DNA of 64,000 nucleotides from Frankia casuarinae (GTDB lineage Bacteria; Actinomycetota; Actinomycetes; Frankiales; Frankiaceae), in contig NC_007777.1 of assembly GCF_000013345.1 (NCBI RefSeq), positions 1,860,001-1,924,000 of the forward strand. Direction: 5' to 3'. Shown in pieces: positions 30,633-40,060 of this stretch (the stretch's first letter is position 1; every line of letters begins with the position of its first letter). The notes under the pieces were generated by a model. That model worked only from the letters and a program-made list of their open reading frames with translations. It had not been told where the DNA came from and searched no databases. A program made the position numbers and the translations under genes.

Positions 30633-31574
30633 ATGGGCGTCGACGTCTCGATCCTGATCGTCTCGTACAACACCGGCGCGATGACGGCGGCATGCCTGGA
30701 GTCCTGTGCGGCCACGTCCGACGGCCTCGCGACCGAGATGATCGTCCTGGATAACGCCTCCACGGACGACTCCGTCTCGATCATCCGTGATCGGTTTCCC
30801 AGCGTGAACCTGATCGAGCAGAGGACGAACCTCGGCTTCGGTCGGGCGGTCAACCTCGCGGCTTCCCAGGCGAAGGGGGAGTACCTGCTCCTCCTCAACC
30901 CCGACACGGTGGTGCTCCCCGGCGCGGTCGCGAACCTGCTGGACTTTGCGCGGGCCAACCCTAGGCACGGCATCTACGGCGGTCGCACCCTCGGTCCAGA
31001 CCACACCGTCGACCCCAGGTCGTGCTGGGCTGTTCCGACCGTCTGGAGCCATGTGTGCTTCGGCCTCGGACTGTCCACCGCCTTCCGGCGTTCGGCCCTG
31101 TTCGATCCCGAATCGATGGGACCGTGGCCTCGCGACACGGTTCGGACCGTGGGGGTGGTGACGGGCTGCCTGCTGCTCATCCCACGCGCGCTGTTCGAGC
31201 AGCTCGGTGGCTTCGACTCCCGTTTCTTCATGTACGGCGAGGACGTCGACCTGTCGATCCGGGCCCGCCGGGCCGGCCTGGATCCCGTGATCACACCCGC
31301 CGCGGTCGTGGTTCACCATGGCGGTGCGTCCTCCGCCGGATGGGCGGACAAGCACGTGCTGGTGATGACGGGCAAGGTGACATTGGCGCGGACCCATTGG
31401 ACCGGGTGGCGCCGGACGGTGTGTCTGGCGATGCTGGTCCTCGGGGTGGCGCTGCGGGCGGCCCTCGCCACGGTAATCGGCCGGCCGGCCGGCACCGGGA
31501 GCGGCGGCTGGCGCGTCGTATGGACCCGGCGGGCCGACTGGCGGGCCGGCTATCCGCCCCTTCCGCCAGCCTAG
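30633..31574 (+). CDS. Rhamnosyltransferase-like glycosyltransferase family 2
   Basis: A 313-residue GT2 resembling the WsaF/RfbN-like rhamnosyltransferase group: VSILIVSYNTGAMTAACLES, MIVLDNASTDDSVSIIRD, NLGFGRAVNLAASQAKGEYLLLLNPDTVVLPGAV and FFMYGEDVDLSIRARRAGL. ATG 30633 has GGAGAGG 5 nt upstream; the open frame continues up to 30567 through a 16-bp repeat. It ends 4 bp inside the convergent glycosylphosphotransferase gene. Confidence 0.87.
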   Translation: MGVDVSILIVSYNTGAMTAACLESCAATSDGLATEMIVLDNASTDDSVSIIRDRFPSVNLIEQRTNLGFGRAVNLAASQAKGEYLLLLNPDTVVLPGAVANLLDFARANPRHGIYGGRTLGPDHTVDPRSCWAVPTVWSHVCFGLGLSTAFRRSALFDPESMGPWPRDTVRTVGVVTGCLLLIPRALFEQLGGFDSRFFMYGEDVDLSIRARRAGLDPVITPAAVVVHHGGASSAGWADKHVLVMTGKVTLARTHWTGWRRTVCLAMLVLGVALRAALATVIGRPAGTGSGGWRVVWTRRADWRAGYPPLPPA

Positions 31575-33142
31575 AATGCGCCGGACCGCCGCAGCACGGC
31601 GCTAACAGTCCGGGCGATGATGGCGAGGTCGAGCATGATCGACCAATTCTCTACGTAGTAGAGGTCGAGTCGCACCCCGTCCCGCCAGGGCAGTTCTGAA
31701 CGCCCATTCACCTGCCACAGTCCGGTCAGGCCGGGCTTGACCTTGAATCGACGGTGGACGGAGTCGTGATATTGAGCGACCTCTGCCGGCAGCGGCGGCC
31801 GCGGCCCCACCAGCGACATCTCGCCGCGGAGGACGTTGACGAGTTGCGGCAGCTCGTCGATCGACAGGTGCCGTAGCGTTCGTCCGACCCGAGTGACGCG
31901 GGGGTCGTCGCGAATTTTGAAAAGTGGTCCGTCGGCCTCGTTGCGCTCCTCCAGCGCTGCCCGGCGCCGTTCGGCATCCACGTACATCGTCCGGAACTTG
32001 AGGATCTGGAACTCGCGGCCGTCCTTACCCACCCGGGTCTGGCGAAACCATGCCGGTCCGGTGCTGTCAACCTGGATGGTCAACGCGACGAGAAGCAGCA
32101 GCGGGGACAGGGTAACGAGGGCCACGGCGGCAAGGACCCGGTCGAAGATGTCTTTGGCCACCTTTCGCCAACCGGTATAGACCGGGCTCTCCACGTGTAG
32201 CAGGGGGAGACCGGCGATCGGCCGCAGGGATACCCGCGGCCCGGCGATTCCGGCCATGCTCGACGCGATGACAAGATCGACACCGGTCCCCTCGAGGTCC
32301 CAGGCGATCCGCTTGGCGGCTTCGATGTTGACCGCCACGGACGAGGCGACCACCACCGTGTCGGCCATGGCGCGGGCGACGGTGGACCGCAGCGCCGGCA
32401 GGGCGCCGAGGACGGGAAAGGGAGAATAATCGGCCGAGTAGTCGTCCTGCCGGGGTAGACATGCGCCGACGATCTCGAATCCGGCTGCGGGTTCATATCG
32501 GAGCTCGCTGACGAGTTCGGCCACCGTGCTACGGTCGCCGACGACGACGACCCGGTGGCGGGCACGGCCGGCCTGCCGAGCCGCCACCAGCCGTCGGCGG
32601 GCGAGCATCCGACCGGTAATCAGCAGCAGTAGCCCCAGCGGCAGGACCACCAGACAGAACCCGCGAGCGACTTCTGCGCGCAGGACGTAGGAGAGGATCG
32701 CCGTCGTGCCCCACAGTCGGAATGTCGCGACGCTGATCCGCCGGTATTCCTCGGTTCCGATGCCCAGATATTTCGTCTGATAGGTGTCGGCGGCGCCGAG
32801 CATGGCGATCCAGCCCAGTCCGATACCTATCGCGACGGAAAGATATGACGCCCCGTGGACGGTTGGGTTCGCATTCATGCCGAACCGGAGGAGATAGGAA
32901 CAGGTAAGCGCGACCGTGATTGCCGTGGCATCGATGATGAAGATTCTGGCGGTCAGCCTGACCTTCCACTCCGGCGGCCCGGCTGCCGGCGGCTCTGGTT
33001 GCCGTTGTCGCGGAATAGCCGGGACGGTCGTGTCCCGGGGCGTGGCCGCCACCGACGAGAGCACCGCGGGGTCCTCGTCCCGCCCCCCGGTCGAGTCAGA
33101 CACCTCGGGCCTTCGTCGTGCGGTGTCCCCGGCCTTGGCCAT
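31571..33142 (-). CDS. Polyprenyl glycosylphosphotransferase (EPS initiating enzyme)
   Basis: A 523-residue initiating enzyme of the PHPT/WcaJ type. It has four to five N-terminal helices, a CoA-binding-like middle domain (RVVVVGDRSTVAELV), another helix, and a catalytic sugar-transferase domain with KDIFDRVLAAVALVTLSPLLLLVAL, ILKFRTMYVDAE, TRVGRTLRHLSIDELPQLVNVLRGEMSLVGPRPPLP and KPGLTGLWQVNGR. It transfers a hexose-1-phosphate to undecaprenyl phosphate, starting each repeat unit. The start is set at ATG 33142 because CGGAGA lies upstream; ATG 33163 and 33184 are alternatives. Confidence 0.93.
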   Translation of the reverse strand: MAKAGDTARRRPEVSDSTGGRDEDPAVLSSVAATPRDTTVPAIPRQRQPEPPAAGPPEWKVRLTARIFIIDATAITVALTCSYLLRFGMNANPTVHGASYLSVAIGIGLGWIAMLGAADTYQTKYLGIGTEEYRRISVATFRLWGTTAILSYVLRAEVARGFCLVVLPLGLLLLITGRMLARRRLVAARQAGRARHRVVVVGDRSTVAELVSELRYEPAAGFEIVGACLPRQDDYSADYSPFPVLGALPALRSTVARAMADTVVVASSVAVNIEAAKRIAWDLEGTGVDLVIASSMAGIAGPRVSLRPIAGLPLLHVESPVYTGWRKVAKDIFDRVLAAVALVTLSPLLLLVALTIQVDSTGPAWFRQTRVGKDGREFQILKFRTMYVDAERRRAALEERNEADGPLFKIRDDPRVTRVGRTLRHLSIDELPQLVNVLRGEMSLVGPRPPLPAEVAQYHDSVHRRFKVKPGLTGLWQVNGRSELPWRDGVRLDLYYVENWSIMLDLAIIARTVSAVLRRSGAF

Positions 33143-33532
33143 ATTGGTTGTTCTCCGCTCCATCGGATGGCAGTGGGTGTTCATAGTTGCTGCTGGATTG
33201 GACCTGGAACGATCCTTCTTCCGTAGCCAGCGAAGGTGAGCCAGTCGGTGAGCAGCCCCAGCGACCCGCCGGTCGTGGCGAACGTACGCACCTCAGTGGT
33301 CGCGCGTCCAGAACCCCGTCTGGACACCTCGTCTGAACGTGTATCGCTGCCGCGACCGTGTCCCGGTGAACGCATCCGCTGGCCATGCCCCGACCGGCCG
33401 GGGAAACGGTTGAGCCGCCGGTTGCGTGCCATCCGCCGCCGGCGATGAGGAAATATCCCGACCCCCGTCGGCGACACGCCAGCATCCCGGGTTTCCAGAG
33501 CTATCAACATCCATTATCTAGAGTCACGGCGC
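33143..33532. other. 390-bp divergent intergenic region
   Basis: It lies between the divergent initiating enzyme and a GT2 gene and includes up to 42 bp of possible N-terminal extension of the former. No supported gene; short ORFs on both strands lack ribosome sites and recognisable sequence. It should contain the promoters of both transcripts. No clear operator was found. Confidence 0.55.
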
Positions 33533-34480
33533 GTGACGAGCGCGTGGTCGGAAGCTCGGCAGGACGAAATTCCACCGTGGTCCACCGACTATCCAGGTCT
33601 GTCCAGGGGGGCGTCCTTGTCTGGTTCGGGTGATTCGCCATCGGTAAGTGTGGTGATTCCGGCGCTCAACGAGGCGCGGAATCTGCGGGAAGTATTCGGC
33701 CGACTTCCGGTGGACGCCGAAATAATCCTGGTGGACGGGAACTCCACCGATGACACCGTCCGACTGGCCCGCGAGCTACGCCCCGACGTGGTCGTCGTCC
33801 GCCAGACCCGATACGGCAAGGGCAACGCCATGGCCTGCGGCTTTGCCGTGGCATCGGGGGACATCGTGGTCACGCTCGACGCCGACGGCTCGGCCGACCC
33901 GGCCGAGATACCCTCCTTCGTCGCGGCCCTCGTCCAGGGCGCCGACTTCGTCAAGGGAACCCGATTCGCCCACCGTGGCGGCAGCAACGACATTACCCTG
34001 CTGCGTACTCTTGGAAATCTCTTCTTCTGTCATCTGGTCAACCTGCTCTTCCACCGCCGGTTCACCGACCTGTGCTACGGCTACAACGCATTCCGGCGAG
34101 ATTGTCTGCCGATGCTCGGGCTGATGCCGGGAGAAACCGACGGCATTCGGCGGCATGGCGACGGCTTCGAGATCGAAACCTTGATCACCCTCCGTGCGAC
34201 CAAGGCCTGCCTGCGGGTCACCGAGGTCGGCAGCTTTGAGCACAAGCGCCTTCACGGCGCGAGCAACCTGAATGCGGGCCGGGATGGTATGCGCGTCCTG
34301 CGGACCATCCTCGTCGAATGGTCGGAAAACCTTACCGCCCGGTCACGAAACCGCGCCAGGTGGGACGGCATGCTGCTCAGCAGTCCCGGTCAACCGGTAT
34401 CGACCATCGTCAGCCAGCGACGTCCGGGCGACCTTCCCCATGGCCGGCGCAGGACAACCGGCGCGACGGAATACGCGTGA
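33533..34480 (+). CDS. Glycosyltransferase family 2 (dolichyl-phosphate-mannose-synthase-like)
   Basis: A 315-residue GT2 with VSVVIPALNEARNLREVFGRL near residue 38, EIILVDGNSTDDTVRLAREL, RYGKGNAMACGFAVASGDIVVTLDADGSADPAEIP and GTRFAHRGGSNDITLLRTLGNLFFCHLVNLLF. This is the DPM1/GtrB-like pattern, lacking the C-terminal helices of full GtrB. Such enzymes make polyprenyl-phosphate sugars used outside the membrane. GTG 33533 is the first start; a TTG nearer the domain is possible. Its TGA overlaps the next ATG by one base. Confidence 0.86.
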   Translation: MTSAWSEARQDEIPPWSTDYPGLSRGASLSGSGDSPSVSVVIPALNEARNLREVFGRLPVDAEIILVDGNSTDDTVRLARELRPDVVVVRQTRYGKGNAMACGFAVASGDIVVTLDADGSADPAEIPSFVAALVQGADFVKGTRFAHRGGSNDITLLRTLGNLFFCHLVNLLFHRRFTDLCYGYNAFRRDCLPMLGLMPGETDGIRRHGDGFEIETLITLRATKACLRVTEVGSFEHKRLHGASNLNAGRDGMRVLRTILVEWSENLTARSRNRARWDGMLLSSPGQPVSTIVSQRRPGDLPHGRRRTTGATEYA

Positions 34481-36276
34481 TGACCCCCCCGGCCGGCCCG
34501 CGGCTCTCGGTGGTCATCTGTGCCTATACCGAACGGCGCCGGCACGATCTGCAGCGCGCGGTGACCAGCATCGCCGAACAGACCAGGAAGGCCGACCAGC
34601 TGATCCTCGTCATCGACCACAATGACCGGTTGCGCCGGTGGGCCGAGGCTGCGTACCCCGGTGCCACCGTGATCCCCAACACCGGCCGCCGTGGCCTGTC
34701 CGGTGCCCGCAACTGCGGCGTCGGGGCCGCCACCGGCGACGTGGTCGCCTTCCTGGACGACGACGCCCACGCCGAGCCGGACTGGCTGGCCCAGTTGGCC
34801 GCCCACTACACCGACCCCCGGGTCGCCGGGGTCGGCGGTGCCGCCATGCCGGTGTGGCCGCACCGCCGACCCCGCTGGTTCCCCCCCGAGTTCGACTGGG
34901 TGGTCGGATGCAGCTACGTCGGGCTGCCGACCGACACGGCTGCGGTCCGTAACCCGATCGGAGCGGGGATGTCGTTCCGGCGGGCCGTGTTCGATCGCGT
35001 CGGCGGGTTCACCGAGGGGCTTGGGCGGGTCGGCACCACACCGCTGGGCTGCGAGGAAACCGAGTTCGGTATCCGCCTTCAGGCGATCCTCCCGGACGCT
35101 GTCGTCCGCTACGAGCCACGGGCACGGGTCTGGCACCAGGTAACCGGCGACCGGGCCTCCCTGCGGTACTTCCTGGCACGCTGCCATGCCGAAGGCCTGT
35201 CCAAGGCCGCGGTAGCCGACCGGGCCGGGGCGGACGCGGCGCTCGCCACCGAACGGCAGTACCTGAGGCGGACGCTGCCCCGAGCACTGGCTCGTGACCG
35301 CCACAGCCTGGGCACCTGGCCGCGAGCCGGGGCCGTGCTGGTCGGCACCGGGTCCACGGCCATCGGCTACGCACGCGGCCGGCTACGCCTCGCCGCCGGC
35401 CGGCGTGACACGCCACGTCAGCCGATCCCGTCGGAGGTAGCTGTGATCCCGATTCTGCTGTACCACTCGGTGACCGATTATCCGGTGGCGAGCTATCGAC
35501 GTTGGACGGTCGATACCGCAACCTTTGTCCGCCATCTCACCCTCATTGCCGGTTCCGGCCGGGTACCGCTGACGGTGTCCGAGTATGTCGAACGGAGGCG
35601 GCACCAGACCCTGCCTCCGCGACCGGTCCTCATCACCTTCGACGACGGATTCGCCGACAACCTGGCCGCCGCTCGTGAGGTCGTCGCGCACGGGCTCACC
35701 GCGACCTGCTACGTCGTCACCGACTGGATCGGCCAGGTCGGCATGCTGCGCGGCGCCGACCTGCGGACCCTGGCCGGCCTCGGGGTCGAGATCGGTGGTC
35801 ACAGCCACACCCATCCCCGGCTCGACGAGCTTCGCCCCGACGAGGCGCGCCGGGAGATCAGCGACTGCAACGCCCGGTTGACCGCTGCGATCGGCGCACC
35901 GGTGGGCTCCTTCGCCTACCCCCACGGCAATTACGACCATGCCGTTCGGCGGCTCGTCGGGCAGGCCGGCTTCACGTCCGCCTGCGGGGTGCGCAACATG
36001 ATGTCGCACGGCGCCGACGACCCGTTCGCCCTTGCCCGACTGACCGTGACGGTCGACACCCCGGACCGGCAGATCAGGGCGTGGCTGGACGGGGCCGGCC
36101 GCGCGGCCCCCGCTCGGGAGTTGCTGCGTACGCGGGGCAGCCGGCTCTCCCGTCGAACGAGGGCTCGGCTCCTCGGCCCGCGTCTACCCTACCGACCAAT
36201 CGTCACCGATCTGCCCGTACCAGCCGATCTGCCCGTACCAGCCGTCCCGGCGGCGTTCGGGGAGGTGCGGCCGTGA
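34480..36276 (+). CDS. GT2 glycosyltransferase fused to a NodB-type polysaccharide deacetylase
   Basis: A 598-residue two-domain protein. Residues about 8-260 form a GT2 domain (LSVVICAYTERRRHDLQRAVTSI, GLSGARNCGVGAATGDVVAFLDDDAHAEPDWL, EETEFGIRLQ). Residues about 320-560 form a NodB/CE4 deacetylase with ILLYHSVTDYP, ITFDDGFADNLAAA (TFDDG metal motif), GGHSHTHPRL (H-x3-H) and FAYPHGNYD. It could add an N-acetylated sugar and deacetylate it. The C-terminal tail has a duplicated ADLPVP unit. It is the second gene of a coupled four-gene run. A similar fusion lies at 43403-45283. Confidence 0.9.
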   Translation: MTPPAGPRLSVVICAYTERRRHDLQRAVTSIAEQTRKADQLILVIDHNDRLRRWAEAAYPGATVIPNTGRRGLSGARNCGVGAATGDVVAFLDDDAHAEPDWLAQLAAHYTDPRVAGVGGAAMPVWPHRRPRWFPPEFDWVVGCSYVGLPTDTAAVRNPIGAGMSFRRAVFDRVGGFTEGLGRVGTTPLGCEETEFGIRLQAILPDAVVRYEPRARVWHQVTGDRASLRYFLARCHAEGLSKAAVADRAGADAALATERQYLRRTLPRALARDRHSLGTWPRAGAVLVGTGSTAIGYARGRLRLAAGRRDTPRQPIPSEVAVIPILLYHSVTDYPVASYRRWTVDTATFVRHLTLIAGSGRVPLTVSEYVERRRHQTLPPRPVLITFDDGFADNLAAAREVVAHGLTATCYVVTDWIGQVGMLRGADLRTLAGLGVEIGGHSHTHPRLDELRPDEARREISDCNARLTAAIGAPVGSFAYPHGNYDHAVRRLVGQAGFTSACGVRNMMSHGADDPFALARLTVTVDTPDRQIRAWLDGAGRAAPARELLRTRGSRLSRRTRARLLGPRLPYRPIVTDLPVPADLPVPAVPAAFGEVRP

Positions 36277-37673
36277 CCACCACGCCGCCGGCCATGATGC
36301 TGCCGGGCGACGGTCCGATCGCGCTGCACGAGGTAGAACTGTCCGCGCCGCTTCCGGTGCTCACCGGTGACGGGCCGGCACAGGTGCTGGTCCGGCTGCA
36401 CGGCCGTCCCCTGGGGGTGGTCGCTGCGACGCTGTCCCCGGCCGGCCTGCGCCCGGACCAGCTCGCCGGCCGGGTCATGGACAGACTCGGGCCGGACGTG
36501 GCCGCCCACCTGACCGCGGACGGGCTCGCGGTTCCCGAAACGGTCCCGATCGACGGAGTTGTGACGTCAGACGTCTGCCGGCCGGTGCTCCCCGCCGAGC
36601 TCGCCGGGACCGTCGTCGTGACAAGCTGCGTCGCCTCCCCCTCGCTGGCGGCCACGCTCGCGGGAATCCTGGCGCAGTCCGTGCCAGCGCAGGAAATCAT
36701 CGTGGTCGACAACCGGCCGCGCACGAGCGGCATCCGCGAACAGCTCAGTCGGATGGCCGGCGAGGTGCGCTACGTCGCCGAGCCAGAGAGGGGGCTTTCC
36801 CGGGCCCGCAACGCCGGACTGGCCGCCGCGACCACACCGGTGGTCGTCTTCACCGACGACGACGTCGAGGTCGACCCGCGCTGGTTGGAGTTCCTCCTGT
36901 CCGGGTTCGCCGCCGGCTCGGGTGTCGTCGACGAGACGGTGGGGTGCGTCACCGGGCTGATCCGGCCACTGGAGCTCTCAACCCCGGCGCAGGTGTGGTT
37001 CGAGCAGTTCGGCGGCTTCGGCAAGGGCTTCGTCGGACGCCGGTTCGACCGCACCGAAAATCGATCAGGCGACCTGCTCTATCCCTATACCGCGGGCGTG
37101 TTCGGCAGCGGCGCGAACAGCGCTTTCCGGACTGATACGCTGCGTCAGCTTGGTGGTTTCGACGAATTTCTCGGCACGGGCACCGCGGCCCGCGGTGGCG
37201 AGGATCTCGACATCTTCCTGTCCGTGGTGCGCAGTGGCCACGTCCTGGTCTACGAGCCGGCCGCGCTGATCCGCCACCTGCACAAGCGGACCACTGTCGA
37301 ACTGCGGCGCCAGATGTACGACTACGGGGCCGGCCTCGGGGCGATGGTCACCAAACGCATCGCGACTCAACCCGCCGAACGCCTCCAGATCGCCCGTCTC
37401 GTCCCCGGCGGCCTGCATCATCTTCTCCACCCACGCAGCAGCAAGAACGCCGGCAAATCCCGTGACTATCCCCGGTCCCTGACCTTGATCGAGTTGGTCG
37501 GTGTGGCCCGAGGGCCGGTCGGCTATGCCGCCAGCCGGGCCCTCGCCCGGCGCCGGCAGCGCGATCTTCCTCATGACCACGCACCGACTCCCGGTGCTCC
37601 CCCCGCCCCCTTTCCCAGGGCGCCCATCCCCGAACCGCGGATCTCCACCGTGACCACTGGAGCGCAACCATGA
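36273..37673 (+). CDS. GT2 glycosyltransferase with conserved N-terminal accessory domain
   Basis: A 466-residue protein. Residues about 15-115 form an accessory domain (VLVRLHGRPLGVVAATLSP, then DQLAGRVMDRLGPDVAAHLTADGL) shared with the gene at 42072-43406. From about 120 follows a GT2 domain with VVVTSCVASPSLAATLAGIL, IIVVDNRPRTSGI, GLSRARNAGLAAATTPVVVFTDDDVEVDPRW and GGEDLDIFLSVVRSG. GTG 36273 follows GGGGAGG and overlaps the previous stop by 4 bp. Function of the accessory domain is unknown to me. Confidence 0.87.
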   Translation: MTTTPPAMMLPGDGPIALHEVELSAPLPVLTGDGPAQVLVRLHGRPLGVVAATLSPAGLRPDQLAGRVMDRLGPDVAAHLTADGLAVPETVPIDGVVTSDVCRPVLPAELAGTVVVTSCVASPSLAATLAGILAQSVPAQEIIVVDNRPRTSGIREQLSRMAGEVRYVAEPERGLSRARNAGLAAATTPVVVFTDDDVEVDPRWLEFLLSGFAAGSGVVDETVGCVTGLIRPLELSTPAQVWFEQFGGFGKGFVGRRFDRTENRSGDLLYPYTAGVFGSGANSAFRTDTLRQLGGFDEFLGTGTAARGGEDLDIFLSVVRSGHVLVYEPAALIRHLHKRTTVELRRQMYDYGAGLGAMVTKRIATQPAERLQIARLVPGGLHHLLHPRSSKNAGKSRDYPRSLTLIELVGVARGPVGYAASRALARRRQRDLPHDHAPTPGAPPAPFPRAPIPEPRISTVTTGAQP

Positions 37674-38059
37674 GCAGCGTGTACGCCCGCCGAACAACGC
37701 AGGCGGCGCTCGTGGCGGTAACCGTGATGCTCGCCTTTCTTGTGGTCTGCCGAACAGATTCTCCGGTACGGGTCCTGCTCGCCGTCCCCGCCGCCTTCCT
37801 CCTTCCCGGGGCCGCCGTGCTGGCCAGGCTCCCGGTCGACGGGACGGCGGCATGGATCGGGCTTGCCGTCGCCATCAGCCTTGCCGTCGACGTCCTGACC
37901 AGCATGCTCATGGTCTGGTCGGGATGGTGGCACCCAGCCGTGATGCAGTCCGTCGTGGGACTTGCCTGCTGCGCGGTCCTCATCCACAGCCTGCGCGCGG
38001 AGCTGCGCGCCCAGCCGCGCGCCCGGCCGCGCGCTGACGGGAAGGTGCGAGGGCGTTGA
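37670..38059 (+). CDS. Small membrane protein of the EPS operon
   Basis: A 129-residue protein with four predicted hydrophobic segments (about 10-27, 30-50, 58-80, 86-106) and an Arg/Pro-rich cytoplasmic tail. Not recognised beyond topology. Its start overlaps the GT2 stop by 4 bp (ATGA), and its stop overlaps the next start by 4 bp (TTGA), so it is translated as part of this operon and may be a partner of the large membrane protein that follows. Confidence 0.75.
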   Translation: MSSVYARRTTQAALVAVTVMLAFLVVCRTDSPVRVLLAVPAAFLLPGAAVLARLPVDGTAAWIGLAVAISLAVDVLTSMLMVWSGWWHPAVMQSVVGLACCAVLIHSLRAELRAQPRARPRADGKVRGR

Positions 38060-39954
38060 CCGGCAGACCGCTGCTTCCGCCGGAGATACCGGATCCCCGG
38101 CTCGGCCAGAACGCGGCTTCCCAGCCCCACGCCGCGGCTGCCCGGGCCCGCCTGCGCTCGGTCCGTCAAAGACGGCCCGAGGACCCCGGAATCCGGCGGC
38201 CGGCGCGGTTGTCAGGCCCCTTCGCGACGGGCCTTCGCTGGCTGTTTCCGCTGGCGGTCGGCATCACCCTCTGGGGGCTGTCACTGCGGTGGATCCACGT
38301 CGAGAACCTCACCGACTACGGTCTCCCGCCGGCACTGCCCATCGCCTGGTACGTCGGCCTGGGCGTGCTCCTGCTCGGCGCTGTCGGCGCCGTCGGGCGG
38401 GCCCGCTTCCAGCCGTTCATCGCGGCGGCCTACCTGCTTGCCTGCATTCTCGTGCTCTACGGCACCCTTCCGCTCATCCTGGACGTTCCGCACTACCCCT
38501 GGGTGTACAAGCACATCGGCGTGGTCCGCTATATCGAGCAGCATGGCGGCGTCGACATCGACATCGATATCTACCACCGATGGCCCGGCTTCTTCGCCGG
38601 TACCGCGGTCTTCGGCTCGCTTGCCGGCCGACCCAACCCGATCGCCTTCGCCGCCTGGACCGAGGTCTTCTTCACCGGCATCGACGCCCTTCTCGTCTGG
38701 GCGGCCACCAGGACGCTGCTTCGCGAGCCACGGATCGCTGCGGGCGCGGCACTGGTCTTCGTCGTGACGAACTGGGTCGGGCAGGACTATTTCGCCCCCC
38801 AGGCCCTCAGCCGGACGCTGGCCCTCGCCCTGTACCTGGTGCTCCTGCGGCAACTCCGCACCGGCGCGCCGAGGGCCATCCTGCGGCGGACCGTGCGGTC
38901 CGCCGGAGTCCACAGCAGAAGGCCGCCGCTGCGCTTCGCCGCCCCGCCAGGCCCAACCTGGCCGCTGCCGGTGGCGGTCGGCGTCGTGCTGCTCCTGGAC
39001 GGGGCGGTGGTGGTCAGCCACCAGTTGACCCCGTACCTGCTCCTCCTCGGAGTCGGTGCGCTGACCGCGGCCGGGCTTGTGCGGCCGCGGTGGGTGGTGG
39101 TCGCCATGGCCGGTCTGACGATCGCCTATCTGATCCCGCACTTCGCCTATGTTCAGGATCATTTCGGGGTCTTCAGCAGTCCCGACCCGTTCGCGAACGC
39201 CCGGTCAGAGGAGCCGCCGCTTCCTTCGTCGGGGAAGCTGGCCAAAACCACCGGACTGATCCTGACCGGCACGGTCTGGGCCCTGGCCGGAGTCGGCGGG
39301 CTGCGCCGGCTGCACCGCGGTGACGGCCGGGTGCTCCCGCTCATCCTGCTGAGCATCGCACCGGGCGTCATCCTGTTCGGGCAGAGCTACGGCGGTGAAA
39401 GCATCCTGCGGGCGATTCTGTTCTCCCTGCCCTGGTGCGCGCCGTTGGTGTGCTGCGCCGTCGCGCCGATGACCGGGCGGTGGCGACGGCGGCACGTCCT
39501 GGCGGGCTGCGGCGGGATTCTCCTCCTCGCCACGCTCTTCATGCCCGCCTTCTTCGGGAAGACGGAACTGAATCTCATGAACGCCGACGAGGTCCAGGCC
39601 GGTGATTATCTGTACGCGCACGCCCGGCCCGGGTCGGTGGCCGTGCTGACCGGGGCCACCTTCCCGAGCCGCTACGGGGCTCGATATCCCGAGGTGGACG
39701 ATGTCCTGATCACCGACACCTTCGGCGAGCGCGCAATCAGGCCATCGACGGTGAATGCCGTGGCCGACTTCATCGGAACGTACCCGGGACGGGGTTACCT
39801 CGTTTTCTCGACGGCACAGGAGGTGTATGACCGTGTATACCGGACGGCGACCGCCGGTGCGCTGCGGGCGGTGGAGACGGCCGTCCGCTCCTCGCCGCGG
39901 TTCCGCCTCTGGTACGCGACCCGGAACACCCGTATCTACGAACTCGCCGGATAG
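38056..39954 (+). CDS. Large polytopic membrane protein, possible GT-C-type transferase
   Basis: A 632-residue protein with a basic N-terminus, about 11-12 membrane helices and a soluble C-terminal domain (about 500-632) that reads ADEVQAGDYLYAHARPGSVAVLTG, resembling the tail of actinobacterial GT-C or oligosaccharyltransferase-like proteins. Helix 1 is followed by an acidic segment (HVENLTDYGL), and another acidic run VDIDIDIY sits near 170, as in polyprenyl-phosphate-dependent transferases. It could transfer or polymerise sugar outside the membrane. It starts with TTG overlapping the previous stop. Family assignment tentative. Confidence 0.78.
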   Translation: MTGRPLLPPEIPDPRLGQNAASQPHAAAARARLRSVRQRRPEDPGIRRPARLSGPFATGLRWLFPLAVGITLWGLSLRWIHVENLTDYGLPPALPIAWYVGLGVLLLGAVGAVGRARFQPFIAAAYLLACILVLYGTLPLILDVPHYPWVYKHIGVVRYIEQHGGVDIDIDIYHRWPGFFAGTAVFGSLAGRPNPIAFAAWTEVFFTGIDALLVWAATRTLLREPRIAAGAALVFVVTNWVGQDYFAPQALSRTLALALYLVLLRQLRTGAPRAILRRTVRSAGVHSRRPPLRFAAPPGPTWPLPVAVGVVLLLDGAVVVSHQLTPYLLLLGVGALTAAGLVRPRWVVVAMAGLTIAYLIPHFAYVQDHFGVFSSPDPFANARSEEPPLPSSGKLAKTTGLILTGTVWALAGVGGLRRLHRGDGRVLPLILLSIAPGVILFGQSYGGESILRAILFSLPWCAPLVCCAVAPMTGRWRRRHVLAGCGGILLLATLFMPAFFGKTELNLMNADEVQAGDYLYAHARPGSVAVLTGATFPSRYGARYPEVDDVLITDTFGERAIRPSTVNAVADFIGTYPGRGYLVFSTAQEVYDRVYRTATAGALRAVETAVRSSPRFRLWYATRNTRIYELAG

Positions 39955-39969
39955 CACCTGGACCCTGCC

Positions 39970-40017
39970 GCGGCCCCGTTCGCCGCGGACTCTGCCGCTA
40001 TCGGCGAACGGGGCCGC
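39970..40017 (+). terminator. Strong 16-bp perfect hairpin after the EPS operon
   Basis: GCGGCCCCGTTCGCCG (39970-39985) pairs perfectly with CGGCGAACGGGGCCGC (40002-40017) across a 16-nt loop, starting 15 bp after a stop codon. There is no T-run, as is usual in actinomycetes. It supports placing the next gene's start downstream. Confidence 0.65.
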
Positions 40018-40060
40018 CGGCCAGAGCGGTGCCCAGAGCGGTGCGCTGTACCGCAACGGC